From NCBI RefSeq assembly GCF_040110915.1, contig NZ_CP157793.1, positions 2,306,939-2,370,938 on the forward strand: a stretch of 64,000 nucleotides of DNA, read 5' to 3'. This DNA is from Stappia sp. Lineage in GTDB: Bacteria; Pseudomonadota; Alphaproteobacteria; Rhizobiales; Stappiaceae. Positions 55,857 through 64,000 of the stretch are shown here, piece by piece; within the stretch, counting starts at the first letter, position 1, and each line of letters starts with the position of its first letter. The notes under the pieces are model-generated. The model was not told the DNA's origin and did not search any database. It saw only the letters and a program-made list of their open reading frames with translations. Made by a program: the position numbers and the translations under genes.

Positions 55857-56357
55857 TTATCCGTTGGCCATCGCCTTGAGCATCCACACGGTCTTTTCAT
55901 GCGTGGTGATGCGTGCGGTGAGCAGATCCGCCGTGGCGATGTCGCGGGCGGCCTCGGCGTTCTCGGCCACCTCCCGGAATCGCCGGGCGATCCGCTCGTG
56001 ATCGGCGATCAGCCGCTCCAGCATGCGCTCGGCGGTCGGCACCTCGGTTTCGTCGTCGACCGCGCTGAGGCGCTGAAGCTCGCCGACGCCCGTCGGCGCG
56101 GGATGGCCGAGGGCCCGCACCCGTTCCGCCAGATCGTCGGCAGCCGTGAACAGGTCCCGATACTGCTCCTCCGTCATCTTGTGAAGGGCATGGAACATCG
56201 GACCGACCACGTTCCAGTGGTACCCTTGCGTCTTGATCATCAGCATCATCGTGTCGGCCAGACAGTCCGCCAGCTGGCCGGCGAGTTCGCTCCGCCCGTC
56301 GATCCCCGTGTCGAGCGCTTCGACGTCGGCTTTCATGTCGAGAACGGTGTTGGTCAT
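55857..56357 (-). CDS. dps: Dps-family DNA-binding ferritin-like protein
   Basis: 166 residues. The ferroxidase-site helix region is MIKTQGYHWNVVGPMFHALHKMTEEQYRDLFTAADDLAERVRALG, with the His, Asp and Glu ligands of Dps. ELQRLSAV and RMLERLIADHERIARRFREVAENAE follow. Dps dodecamers store iron using H2O2 and protect DNA in stress. The ATG at 56357 (MTNTVLDMKAD) has AAGGAGA upstream; the longer frame has none. A palindrome GCGCGGAT-ACG-ATCCGCGC (56420-56438) lies upstream and could be an operator. Confidence 0.94.
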   Translation of the reverse strand: MTNTVLDMKADVEALDTGIDGRSELAGQLADCLADTMMLMIKTQGYHWNVVGPMFHALHKMTEEQYRDLFTAADDLAERVRALGHPAPTGVGELQRLSAVDDETEVPTAERMLERLIADHERIARRFREVAENAEAARDIATADLLTARITTHEKTVWMLKAMANG

Positions 56358-56419
56358 GATATCTCCTTGAAAAACAGGCAGTGGCCGACACGGCGACGGC
56401 ACACGGGCAAAATCCAGGG

Positions 56420-56438
56420 GCGCGGATACGATCCGCGC
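56420..56438. promoter_or_regulatory. Palindrome upstream of dps
   Basis: GCGCGGAT and ATCCGCGC arms, perfectly complementary, around ACG, 63 bases before the dps start codon. Could be an operator or simply a transcribed hairpin. Confidence 0.3.
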
Positions 56439-56539
56439 GCCCGACTGCCCGGCAGGCCGGTCATCCGCGTCGCAGTGAAGTCAGGTGAGACGAAGAGGCT
56501 TCGCCGGCCAAACCGGAGGAGGCCGGGGGCCGGGACGGA

Positions 56540-56899
56540 TCAGCCCATAAGGCCGGAGGCCATGGTGCCGAGCGTCTCGGCGCCGATGAAGAAGCCGACC
56601 AGCAACAGAACGGCGATGATCGCAAGCGAGGCGAAGAGAATCCACCGCACGCCATCCCGCGTGGCCTGACGTGCTTCCGTCGGCGTTTTCTCGATAGGCA
56701 TGGGATCTCCTTTCCCGGTTGACGGTCGGTCGCGAGAGGGATCGCGGTCACGACCGCTTGCATGCGCCTCGAAGAGCGCACGCGCGGCATCGTCCTCGGC
56801 GATCAAGGACCGGACCGCGTCCTGCTCCTGCCGGTCTGCGTCGCCCGTCGCGGCGCGGCGCACGTCGTCTTCGGTCAGGATCTGAAGCAAGGCAGTCAT
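56540..56899 (-). CDS. Small single-pass membrane protein with two plausible starts
   Basis: 119 residues from the ATG at 56899 (GGAGGGTG upstream). A second in-frame ATG at 56701 also has an excellent site (AAAGGAG) and would give a 53-residue protein: MPIEKTPTEARQATRDGVRW then one transmembrane helix (ILFASLAIIAVLLLVGFFIG). The TPTEARQ plus helix layout is a common short protein in Hyphomicrobiales, which favours the later start. The extra N-terminal part is acidic and helical (LTEDDVRRAATGDADRQEQDAVRSLIAEDDAARALFEAH). Function unknown. Next to dps, so perhaps stress-related. Confidence 0.65.
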   Translation of the reverse strand: MTALLQILTEDDVRRAATGDADRQEQDAVRSLIAEDDAARALFEAHASGRDRDPSRDRPSTGKGDPMPIEKTPTEARQATRDGVRWILFASLAIIAVLLLVGFFIGAETLGTMASGLMG

Positions 56900-57083
56900 T
56901 TCACCCTCCGCGCACATGAGAGGATGTAGTTTCCAATTCGGATTTTTCAAATTCTTTCGTATACGCACAAAATATATTCGAAGCATATCAAGTATTATGA
57001 GAATGAATTACATGATGTGGATTATGCATCAGGCATACCGCTGGCGCAGGCGGCGCTTGCCATGCATGATCCATCAGGGCTGG

Positions 57084-57097
57084 AACATACGTATGTT
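57084..57097. promoter_or_regulatory. Perfect 14-base palindrome, candidate operator
   Basis: AACATACGTATGTT, fully symmetrical, 69 bases upstream of the small ribbon-helix-helix-like gene and at the edge of an AT-rich patch (about 56930-57030). Such a site is the expected target of a dimeric regulator, possibly the downstream product itself. Confidence 0.5.
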
Positions 57098-57165
57098 ATG
57101 GCGTGATCCTCGCGGCGACGCGAAGGCAACGTGACATCGTGAAGGCGACGCGCAAAGGAGAGCCC

Positions 57166-57390
57166 GTGACGGACGAGCCATCGAAACGCACCGAGAAGCT
57201 TCAGCTTCTGTTGTCCGACGAGGAACTGGCGGCCATTGACGACTGGCGCTTCGAGCATCGCATGCCCTCGCGCGCGGCGGCGATCCGAGAACTGATCAGC
57301 CGCGGCCTGCATACCGGAGAGTTCAAGGATCCCGCGACGGGCAAGAGCACCCGCGACTATGCGGTCGTCACCCCGCCGGACGAGCGGTAG
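57166..57390 (+). CDS. Small ribbon-helix-helix-like protein
   Basis: 74 residues. KRTEKLQLLLSDEELAAIDDWRFEHRMPSRAAAIRELISRGL has the strand-helix-helix outline of MetJ/Arc DNA-binding proteins, so it could bind DNA as a dimer. The remaining tail is polar. The GTG start at 57166 is chosen for its AAAGGAG; an ATG at 57103 would add a non-matching leader. A perfect palindrome upstream would suit autoregulation. No toxin-like partner follows. Confidence 0.7.
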   Translation: MTDEPSKRTEKLQLLLSDEELAAIDDWRFEHRMPSRAAAIRELISRGLHTGEFKDPATGKSTRDYAVVTPPDER

Positions 57391-57402
57391 CGCTTCCGGG
57401 AT

Positions 57403-58158
57403 TCAGCGCAAATGCGCCAGCAGGCGGGTGGCGCCGGCGTCGCCGCGCTTGGTCAGGCGTTCCAGTTCCGGCCGGCCGCCGGCGGCGAAGACCGCCGTTG
57501 CCTTGAGCAGGTCGGCAAGCTCGCGCGCGGCGGACGAATCGAGCCGGAAATGGGCGCCGCCGGTGAGCCGGGCGATCTCGCGAAACGCCGTTTCGGCATG
57601 CGCGTCGCGCCCCTCCTGAAAGACGAAGGCCGGAACGCCGAGCAGGCCCAGTTCGCCGGCGCGGGCGCACAGGGCGTCGACATCCTCCTCCACGCAGTCG
57701 CCGATGTAGACGAGCGCCTGCACCTTCTTGCGCCGGGTCTCCTCGATGGTGTGCTTGAGCACCTTGCGGATCTGGGTCTGCCCGCCGCGGCAGTCGATGC
57801 GCGTCATCAGCCGGGCGAGCCCTTCCGCGTTCTGCACCCATTTCGAGGCCGCGCATTCGCCGAAGCCGCGAAAATACACGAGCTGCATGGCCAGGTGCCC
57901 GACCGCGCCGGCGGCGGTGAACATCTCCGCCTGGATCGCGCAGGCCCGGTCCCACGTCGGCTGCCGGCTCATGGTGGCGTCGAGCGCGATCACCAGCCGC
58001 CCGGCCTGCGCCACATCGCGCGTCGCCTTCGCCTCGTTGAGAAAAGCCGCGATTTCCGAGCCCGAGGACGGGCGTGTCGCCGGGGTCGTGCCCCCATCCT
58101 GCCGCCGCAGCGCATCCCCGCTCTTGCGTTGCGTGTCGATCTCGCGCTTATTCGTCAC
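57403..58158 (-). CDS. VWA-like domain protein
   Basis: 251 residues. After a ~50-residue polar leader, the VWA-type fold begins at RLVIALDATMSRQPTWDRACAIQAEMF with a MIDAS-like DxTxS, then LAMQLVYFRGFGECAASKW, RIDCRGGQTQIRKVL and VQALVYIGDCVEEDVDAL. Relatives (TerY-like group) are uncharacterised metal-ion-dependent binding proteins. Cytoplasmic. Divergent from panC and convergent with the ribbon-helix-helix-like gene. Confidence 0.82.
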   Translation of the reverse strand: MTNKREIDTQRKSGDALRRQDGGTTPATRPSSGSEIAAFLNEAKATRDVAQAGRLVIALDATMSRQPTWDRACAIQAEMFTAAGAVGHLAMQLVYFRGFGECAASKWVQNAEGLARLMTRIDCRGGQTQIRKVLKHTIEETRRKKVQALVYIGDCVEEDVDALCARAGELGLLGVPAFVFQEGRDAHAETAFREIARLTGGAHFRLDSSAARELADLLKATAVFAAGGRPELERLTKRGDAGATRLLAHLR

Positions 58159-58392
58159 GCGCGCCTCCCCTCCTGGAGCGCCGTGCGTCCGTGCGGACGC
58201 ACAAGAGCCGATCCGATTTCATGATGGAGCATCGCACCAACGGCCGAGGCGACATTCCCCTCTCGGTCCGACACTCCAGGGCAGCACCGCCTGTGCTGCG
58301 CCCGATGCCGTTCGATATGGCGTCGATCGTCCCGATTGCCAATGCCGGCGCGCGGATTGCCGCGCCGGCGCCCCGACCGGAGCCGAAAATCC

Positions 58393-59271
58393 ATGCCGCC
58401 AGTGACCTCCTCGCCGATGGTGCATGAAACCGTCGCCGCCCTGCGGGCCGATATCGCCGCCGCCCGCGCGAAGGGCGCGCGCATCGCCCTCGTGCCGACC
58501 ATGGGTGCGCTGCACGAGGGGCACCTGTCGCTGGTGCGCGCCGCCCAGGCCGAGGCTGAACATGTCGTCGTGTCGATCTTCGTCAATCCGACCCAGTTCG
58601 CGCCGAACGAGGATTTCGACGCCTATCCGCGCGATACCGAGGCCGATCTGCGTCAGCTCGCCGAGCTGGGCGTGAATGCCGTCTTCCTGCCGCGCATCGA
58701 GGAGGTCTATCCGGCCGGCTTCGCCACCTCGGTGTCGGTGGGCGGCCCCTCGGCCGGGCTGGAGAGCGAAACGCGCCCGCATTTCTTCAACGGCGTGGCG
58801 CTGGTCGTCACCAAGCTGCTGCTCGCCGCCCTCCCCGACATCGCGATCTTCGGCGAGAAGGACTACCAGCAGCTCTGCGTGATCCGGCAATTCGTGCGCG
58901 ACCTCGACATTCCCGTCGAGATTCGCGGCGGGGCGACCGTGCGCGAGGCGGACGGTCTCGCCATGTCCTCGCGCAACCGCTACCTGACACAGAACGACCG
59001 CGCCCGCGCCGCCGCCCTGCCCGCCGCCCTGCGCGCGGCGGTCGCAGCACTCGAGGCCGGACGCGACCCGCAGGCAGTGCGGGCCGAGGCAACCGAAACG
59101 CTCATCGCCGCCGGCTTCGTGGTGGATTATCTGGAATTGCGCGACGCGAACACGCTGGCGCCGGTGGGCACCGGGACGACGGCGGCGCGGCTGCTCGTCG
59201 CCGCGAAGCTCGGCACGACGCGCCTCATCGACAACATGGCCGTCGCCTGGCCGCCGGCGACCGGCGGATAA
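58393..59271 (+). CDS. panC: Pantothenate synthetase
   Basis: 292 residues. VPTMGALHEGHLSLVRAA carries the HxGH nucleotide motif. FVNPTQFAPNEDFDAYPR, FGEKDYQQLCVIRQFVRDL and MSSRNRYL complete the PanC signature. It joins pantoate and beta-alanine with ATP in vitamin B5 and CoA synthesis. The ATG at 58393 was chosen; an in-frame ATG at 58336 adds an arginine-rich leader. panB is not adjacent. Confidence 0.97.
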   Translation: MPPVTSSPMVHETVAALRADIAAARAKGARIALVPTMGALHEGHLSLVRAAQAEAEHVVVSIFVNPTQFAPNEDFDAYPRDTEADLRQLAELGVNAVFLPRIEEVYPAGFATSVSVGGPSAGLESETRPHFFNGVALVVTKLLLAALPDIAIFGEKDYQQLCVIRQFVRDLDIPVEIRGGATVREADGLAMSSRNRYLTQNDRARAAALPAALRAAVAALEAGRDPQAVRAEATETLIAAGFVVDYLELRDANTLAPVGTGTTAARLLVAAKLGTTRLIDNMAVAWPPATGG

Positions 59272-59275
59272 GACA

Positions 59276-59710
59276 TCAGATCAGGCAAAGCTCGGCGAGT
59301 TCCCGCCGCATGGCCTCGGGAATATCCGCCGCGCCCGCGTCGCGGCGGATGTCGGCCGGCGCGTCGTCGGCCTTCAGGTAACGCCAGCCCTGGAACGGAC
59401 GGCGCGGCTGCGGACGCGTCGGTTGCAGCGTCGGATCGAGCACCAGATGACAGCGCTTGATGCCGCCGGCATCGGTGAAGGGGCGAATGTCGATCAGCCG
59501 CTGGCGGGCCACGATCGCGCCCTTGATCACCCAATAGAGCGATCCGCCGTCGAGGATCTCGTCGCGGCGCGTGGGCACCATGCGGGTGGTGTGCACCTGC
59601 TCCGCCGGCTCGCCCCGCTCGCGGCGCTCCGCCTGGCGGAAGTCGATCCACGCCTGCAGATCCTCGACCGAATCCACGCCGACACACAATTTGACCAGAT
59701 GGAGCGCCAT
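59276..59710 (-). CDS. DUF1489 family protein
   Basis: 144 residues: MALHLVKLCVGVDSVEDLQAW, then HTTRMVPTRRDEILDGGSLYWVIKG, RQRLIDIRPFTDAGGIKRCHLVLDP and GWRYLKADDAPADI. All are DUF1489 blocks and typical of alphaproteobacteria. Function unknown. Ends 4 bases from the panC stop in convergent orientation. Confidence 0.93.
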   Translation of the reverse strand: MALHLVKLCVGVDSVEDLQAWIDFRQAERRERGEPAEQVHTTRMVPTRRDEILDGGSLYWVIKGAIVARQRLIDIRPFTDAGGIKRCHLVLDPTLQPTRPQPRRPFQGWRYLKADDAPADIRRDAGAADIPEAMRRELAELCLI

Positions 59711-59846
59711 GCTCGCGTTATAGGGCGTTTCGGCCCGCATCGGAATGGCGCGAACGCGCGCGGACCCCGCTATGCACAGCCGCCATGCGCGCCACGCGGA
59801 GCAAGCGCGCTTGCGCGAATCGAGCGCGGCGCGCTTAGGTAGAGCC

Positions 59847-60734
59847 ATGCAGATCTTCCTCACAGGCGCGACGGGAACCGTGGGTCGCGCGGTCCTCGCC
59901 CGGCTTCTCGAACGCGGCCACGGCGTCACGGCCCTGGTGCGCTCGCCCGAGAGCGGCGCCCGCGTGCGCGCGGCCGGCGCCCGGGCCGTCTCCGGCGACA
60001 TCCGCGAGCCCCGCGCGTGGATCGAGGAGGCCCGGGCCGCCGGCACGCTGGTGCATATGGCGGCAAGCTTCGATGCCGATGCTGTGCAGGCCGAACGCCG
60101 GCTCGTCGCCGCGCTGAAGGACCTGCCCGCCGATACGGCCCGCCCCTTTCATCTCGTTTACACCGGCGGCGTCTGGCTCTATCCGGCCGGGCGGCCGGCC
60201 CCCTTGCGCGAGAGCGTTCCCTTCGCCCCGCTGCCCGCCTTCGCCCATGTGGCGAACGCGATCCACTCGCTCCTGTCGCTGCGCCACATCGCCCTGTCGG
60301 TGATCCATCCGACACTGGTCTGCGCCGCCGACGGCGGGCCGATCGCCGACATGCGGGAAGCGGCGGAAACGGGCACGCCCTTCGTCACGCGCGCCGGCCT
60401 CGACACGCTGTGGCCGCTGGTCGACGCGGACGATCTCGCCGATCTCTACGTGCGCGCGGTGGAAGCCCGGCGCTTCCGGCTGAGCGCCTTCGGTTGCGGG
60501 ATCGAGGCCGTTCCGGTGTCGACGCTGCTGCGGCTGGTGTCGGATCACCTGGGCCTGCGTCTCGATCTCGCCCACGCGATGCCGGATGCCGCCGCGGCGG
60601 ATATGGACGCGGAGGCCGGCTACGCGCTGTCGCAGCGCGTGTCCTCCGCACAGGCCGAGAAACTGCTGGGCTGGCGCCCGCGCCTGCGCAGCCCCGAAGC
60701 CCTCGTCGAGGCGCTGCTGCCAGTCACAGGGTAA
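59847..60734 (+). CDS. NAD(P)-dependent epimerase/dehydratase-family protein
   Basis: 295 residues. The nucleotide-binding glycine motif GATGTVGRAV is at residues 7-16, with LVRSPESGARVRAAGARAVSGDI after it. The catalytic YxxxK is not obvious. YTGGVWLY occupies the place of the usual active-site strand, so this is an atypical extended SDR. Substrate unknown. Its last codons run into a 13-base tandem repeat. Confidence 0.85.
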   Translation: MQIFLTGATGTVGRAVLARLLERGHGVTALVRSPESGARVRAAGARAVSGDIREPRAWIEEARAAGTLVHMAASFDADAVQAERRLVAALKDLPADTARPFHLVYTGGVWLYPAGRPAPLRESVPFAPLPAFAHVANAIHSLLSLRHIALSVIHPTLVCAADGGPIADMREAAETGTPFVTRAGLDTLWPLVDADDLADLYVRAVEARRFRLSAFGCGIEAVPVSTLLRLVSDHLGLRLDLAHAMPDAAAADMDAEAGYALSQRVSSAQAEKLLGWRPRLRSPEALVEALLPVTG

Positions 60735-60769
60735 AGTCACGGGGCAAAGTCACGGGGCAAAGTCACGGG
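60731..60769. repeat. 13-base tandem repeat, three units
   Basis: GTAAAGTCACGGG, then GCAAAGTCACGGG twice, starting across the epimerase stop codon. A decayed half-unit (CAGTCACAGG) lies just before, inside the last codons. Copy-number change would not alter the protein beyond its stop. Confidence 0.85.
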
Positions 60770-60896
60770 GCGATGCCGCGTGTGACCTCCCGAGGGTAAC
60801 GGCTGTCAGCTTCTGTCAGTTGCAAGCGCGAGGGCCCGCCGGCGCGGCAGACGCCCGCGACGGCAACACGCCGCGTCGTCGGCGTGCGCGCGGGCC

Positions 60897-62837
60897 TTAG
60901 TCCGGATCGTCGGCCAGCGCGACGATGGGCGCCCCCTGATCGACCTGATCGCCCTGTGCCACGAAGACGGTCCCCACGACGCCGTCGCGCGGGGCGGTGA
61001 TGGCGTGCTCCATCTTCATCGCCTCGACGACGGCCAGCCGGTCGCCCTTTTCCACCGCGTCGCCGGCGGCGACATCGACGGCGATCACCTTGCCGTGCAT
61101 CGGCGCCTTGATCGCGCCCGCGCCCTCCGCGTCCTCCGCGACGCGGGCGAGATGGTCGACCAGCGCGACCTTGACCGCGCGCCCGCCCTCCAGCGCATAG
61201 ACGACATCGCCCGCCCAGCTCACCACGCCGGCCGGCTCGGCGGCATCCGCGCCTTGCGCGACGGCCCGGCCGTCCCGCCAGTCGATGGCGACATCGCGGA
61301 TCTCGCCGTCGACCTCGACCTTCACCGAAAGCGACCGCGTGCCGGAGAGCTGGAAGGCATCGCGCACCGCGAAGGGATCGACCCACGCGCCAGGTTCCCC
61401 CGCGCCCGGCTCCTGCGCCCCGATGAGCGCGGCCACGGCGGCCGAAATCGTCGCCTCGCCGACCGCGCCCGCGGTCAGCGCGGCCAGATCCCGGTCGATC
61501 AACCCGGTGTCGAAGCCGCCGGCGCGCACGTCCGGATGCGCGACCAGCGCCGACAGGAAGGCGAGATTGCTCTTCGGCCCCGCGATCCAGCTGACGCCGA
61601 GCTGATGCGCCAGCCGGTCGAGCGCGTCCTCGCGGGTGGCGCCATGGGCGATGATCTTGGCGATCATCGGATCGTAGAAGGCCGAGATCTCCGCCCCCGC
61701 CTCCACGCCGGTGTCGATGCGGATGCCCTCGCCCTCGGGCAACATCAGCAGATCGAGGCGGCCGGTGGAGGGCAGGAAGCCCTGATCCGGATCCTCGGCA
61801 TAAAGCCGCACCTCGACGGCATGGCCGCAAAGCGCGATCTCGTCCTGCCGCTTCGGCAGCCCCTCGCCGGAGGCCACACGGAACTGCCACTCGACCAGAT
61901 CCTCGCCGGTCACCAGTTCCGTCACCGGGTGCTCGACCTGCAAACGGGTGTTCATCTCCATGAACCAGAAGCCGTCCGGACGCAGCGTGCCGCCGGACCC
62001 GTCGGCGATGAACTCCACCGTGCCGGCGCCCGCGTAATTCACCGCCCGCGCCGCCGCGACGGCGGCCGCGCCCATGGCGGCGCGCGTTTCCTCGCTCATG
62101 CCGGGCGCCGGCGCTTCCTCGAGCACCTTCTGGTGGCGGCGCTGCGCCGAGCAGTCGCGCTCGAACAGATGAACCGCATTCCCCTTGCCGTCGCCGAAGA
62201 CCTGGATCTCGACATGGCGGGGGTTGAGAATGAATTTCTCGATCAGCACCCGGTCGTCGCCGAAGGCGGAGCGCGCCTCGCGTTTCGCCGACTCCAGCGC
62301 CGCCTCGAAGTCGATGGCCTTGTCGACGCGGCGCATGCCCTTGCCGCCGCCGCCGGCCACCGCCTTGATCAGCACCGGGTAGCCGATCTCATAGGCCTTG
62401 CGCTTGAGGAACTCCGGATCCTGCTTGTCGCCATGGTAGCCGGGCACGACCGGCACGCCGGCCTTTTCCATCAGCGCCTTGGCGCCGTCCTTCAGCCCCA
62501 TGGCGCGGATCGCATCGGCCGAGGGACCGATGAATACGATGCCCGCCGCGCCGCACTTCTGCGCGAAATCGGCGTTTTCCGACAGGAACCCGTAGCCCGG
62601 ATGGATCGCCGCCGCGCCGGTCTGTCGGGCGGCCTCCAGAATTCGGTCGGCGACCAGATAGCTCTCCGCGCTCGGCGCGGGACCGATGGCCACCGCCTCG
62701 TCGGCGAGACGCACATGCAGCGCGTCGCGATCGGCGTCGGAATGGACCGCGATGGTGCGCAGGCCGAGACGGCGCGCGGTCTTGATGACGCGGCAGGCGA
62801 TTTCCCCGCGATTGGCGATCAGCACAGACTCCAGCAT
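60897..62837 (-). CDS. mccA: Methylcrotonyl-CoA carboxylase biotin-carrying alpha subunit
   Basis: 646 residues. Biotin carboxylase domain: LIANRGEIACRVIKTARRLG, ATP-grasp loop KAVAGGGGKGMRRV, RDCSAQRRHQKVLEEAPAP and FMEMNTRLQVEHPVTE. A BT-like linker (~460-560) follows. The C-terminal biotinyl domain has EAMKMEH (biotin lysine). It carboxylates biotin for 3-methylcrotonyl-CoA in leucine breakdown. The assignment over propionyl-CoA carboxylase rests on the adjacent MccB-like gene. Start ATG at 62837; the longer frame into mccB is a shadow. Confidence 0.93.
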   Translation of the reverse strand: MLESVLIANRGEIACRVIKTARRLGLRTIAVHSDADRDALHVRLADEAVAIGPAPSAESYLVADRILEAARQTGAAAIHPGYGFLSENADFAQKCGAAGIVFIGPSADAIRAMGLKDGAKALMEKAGVPVVPGYHGDKQDPEFLKRKAYEIGYPVLIKAVAGGGGKGMRRVDKAIDFEAALESAKREARSAFGDDRVLIEKFILNPRHVEIQVFGDGKGNAVHLFERDCSAQRRHQKVLEEAPAPGMSEETRAAMGAAAVAAARAVNYAGAGTVEFIADGSGGTLRPDGFWFMEMNTRLQVEHPVTELVTGEDLVEWQFRVASGEGLPKRQDEIALCGHAVEVRLYAEDPDQGFLPSTGRLDLLMLPEGEGIRIDTGVEAGAEISAFYDPMIAKIIAHGATREDALDRLAHQLGVSWIAGPKSNLAFLSALVAHPDVRAGGFDTGLIDRDLAALTAGAVGEATISAAVAALIGAQEPGAGEPGAWVDPFAVRDAFQLSGTRSLSVKVEVDGEIRDVAIDWRDGRAVAQGADAAEPAGVVSWAGDVVYALEGGRAVKVALVDHLARVAEDAEGAGAIKAPMHGKVIAVDVAAGDAVEKGDRLAVVEAMKMEHAITAPRDGVVGTVFVAQGDQVDQGAPIVALADDPD

Positions 62838-62849
62838 GGGATGTCCTCG

Positions 62850-62909
62850 TCGTCGGTCGGCCGCGAGGCGGCCGGGAGGTCGTCGGTCGGCCGCGCGGCG
62901 GCCCGAAGG
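62850..62909. repeat. 30-base tandem duplication between mccB and mccA
   Basis: 62850-62879 and 62880-62909 differ at only a few bases. Each contains GGCCGC/GCGGCC-type self-complementary sequence, so each copy can form a hairpin in the mRNA just before the mccA ribosome-binding site. Confidence 0.8.
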
Positions 62910-62920
62910 ATGAAAGCGGA

Positions 62921-64000
62921 TTACATGCGGAAGACGCCGAAGCGGGTCTCCGGCACCGGGGCGTTGAGCGTCGCGGAAAAGGCGAGCCCCAGCACGCGGC
63001 GGGTTTCCTCGGGCAGGATGATGCCGTCGTCCCACAGCCGCGCGGTGGCATAATAGGGATGCCCCTCCGCCTCGTATTTCTCGCGGATCGGCGTCTTGAA
63101 GGCGGTTTCCTCCTCCGCGCTCCAGCTGCCGCCGTCGGCCTCGATGTTGTCGCGCTTGACGGTGGCGAGCACGCTCGCCGCCTGTTCCCCGCCCATGACG
63201 GAAATGCGCGCGTTCGGCCACATGAACAGGAAGCGCGGCTGGTAGGCGCGCCCGCACATGCCGTAGTTGCCGGCCCCGTAGGAGCCACCGACGATCACCG
63301 TGATCTTCGGCACCCTGGCGCAGGCAACCGCCGTGACGAGCTTCGCCCCGTCCTTGGCGATGCCGCCGGCCTCATACTCGCGCCCGACCATGAAGCCGGT
63401 GATGTTCTGCAGGAAGAGCAGCGGAATGCGCCGCTGGCAGCACAGTTCCACGAAATGCGCGCCCTTGAGCGCGGATTCGGAGAACAGGATGCCGTTGTTG
63501 GCGACGATGCCCACGGGAATGCCCATGATGCGGGCGAAGCCGGTGACCAGGGTCGTCCCGTAAGTCGCCTTGAATTCGTCGAACTCCGAGCCGTCGACGA
63601 TCCGGGCGATGACCTCGCGGATGTCGTACTGCTTCTTCAGGTCGACCGGCACGACCGAGGAAAGCTCCGCCGGATCGAGCAGCGGATCGCGCGCGGGCAC
63701 GAGCGGAATGTCGGGCGTCTTGGCCTTGTTGAGATTGGCGACGATCCGACGGGCCTGGGCGAGCGCCTGATCGTCGTCGACCGCATAATGGTCGGCGACG
63801 CCGGAGACCTTGGCGTGCACGTCGGCACCGCCGAGATCCTCCGCCGAGACCTCCTCGCCGGTCGCCGCCTTCACCAGCGGCGGGCCGGCCAGAAAGATCG
63901 TGCCCTGCCGGCGCACGATGATCGTCTCGTCGGACATGGCCGGCACATAGGCGCCGCCGGCCGTGCAGGACCCCATGACGACGGCGATCTGCGGAATGCC
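62921..64000 (-). CDS. mccB: Methylcrotonyl-CoA carboxylase carboxyltransferase beta subunit (C-terminal part; gene continues past window end)
   Basis: About 360 codons of the C-terminal two thirds; the start lies beyond base 64000. [85 protein letters not shown] and [14 protein letters not shown] are MccB hallmarks. It transfers CO2 from biotin to 3-methylcrotonyl-CoA. It precedes mccA on the same strand; the 83-base spacer contains the 30-base duplication. Confidence 0.95.
   Translation of the reverse strand, partial: GIPQIAVVMGSCTAGGAYVPAMSDETIIVRRQGTIFLAGPPLVKAATGEEVSAEDLGGADVHAKVSGVADHYAVDDDQALAQARRIVANLNKAKTPDIPLVPARDPLLDPAELSSVVPVDLKKQYDIREVIARIVDGSEFDEFKATYGTTLVTGFARIMGIPVGIVANNGILFSESALKGAHFVELCCQRRIPLLFLQNITGFMVGREYEAGGIAKDGAKLVTAVACARVPKITVIVGGSYGAGNYGMCGRAYQPRFLFMWPNARISVMGGEQAASVLATVKRDNIEADGGSWSAEEETAFKTPIREKYEAEGHPYYATARLWDDGIILPEETRRVLGLAFSATLNAPVPETRFGVFRM

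Overview
This is a GC-rich alphaproteobacterial chromosome segment, most likely from the Hyphomicrobiales and plausibly from the Stappia/Labrenzia/Pannonibacter group. The placement is inferred from gene content and order, not from a search. Supporting markers are the pleD-divK pair, an EipB (DUF1849) envelope protein, DUF1489, DUF3572, DUF2799 and DUF6455 proteins, a Y-family polymerase with an N-terminal zinc ribbon, an FNR/FixK-type box, local clusters of GANTC (the CcrM methylation motif), and the run pyrB-pyrC'-plsY-dprA-topA-rnr-DUF983-NUDIX-rpmG. I see no prophage, insertion sequence, CRISPR array, rRNA or tRNA. Nearly all of the window reads as core genome with small repeat elements in the gaps.

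Layout. 1-6.1 kb: partial DUF1254 protein, TauD/TfdA-type dioxygenase, UPF0178 protein, a hydrolase-membrane fusion, and a bicarbonate-transporter-like permease (SbtA family) facing a PII-like protein (SbtB type). 6.1-10.3 kb: a palindromic intergenic repeat, then a co-directional run of a Tat-exported intradiol-dioxygenase-like protein, a ferric-reductase-like membrane protein, a SBP56/methanethiol-oxidase-family protein and a histidine-motif membrane protein, followed by a GFA protein. 10.3-15.5 kb: FliK-like protein with an orphan FlhB C-terminal domain, an FNR-box-controlled DUF6455 gene, TetR-EmrE, YjhX and a LysE exporter. 15.5-19.4 kb: gatA, an acetyltransferase and gatC, then an NTF2-like protein and a UPF0173 hydrolase.

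19.5-23.4 kb: an apparent catabolic module with a sodium:solute symporter, its small partner, a class II histone-deacetylase-like amidohydrolase and a divergent LuxR-type regulator. 23.4-36.4 kb: housekeeping run ruvX, AEC carrier, pyrB, a catalytically dead dihydroorotase (pyrC'/pyrX), plsY, dprA, topA, rnr, DUF983, NUDIX, rpmG. 36.4-37.3 kb: about 950 bases without a protein gene, but with a row of strong hairpins that best fits a minus-strand structured RNA. 37.3-48.1 kb: DUF2799 lipoprotein, pleD-divK (cell-cycle signalling), DUF3572, HAD, dinB, eipB, RidA, glycerophosphodiesterase, a FemAB/DUF482-type acetyltransferase carrying an apparent repeat-derived insertion, HIT, and azlCD.

48.1-54.9 kb: REP-like palindromes and minisatellites, clpA-clpS (adaptor-mediated proteolysis), phasin with a candidate PhaR-type operator, and a DacF-type D,D-carboxypeptidase with a SPOR domain. 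54.9-64 kb: membrane DnaJ protein, dps, a small membrane protein, a small ribbon-helix-helix-like gene behind a perfect palindrome, a VWA protein, panC, DUF1489, an epimerase, and the leucine-degradation enzyme methylcrotonyl-CoA carboxylase (mccA complete, mccB cut by the window end).

The items I would look at first are the candidate structured RNA, the dead dihydroorotase, the SBP56 neighbourhood, the deacetylase-symporter module, and the GANTC-rich repeat that appears both inside and just downstream of one gene.
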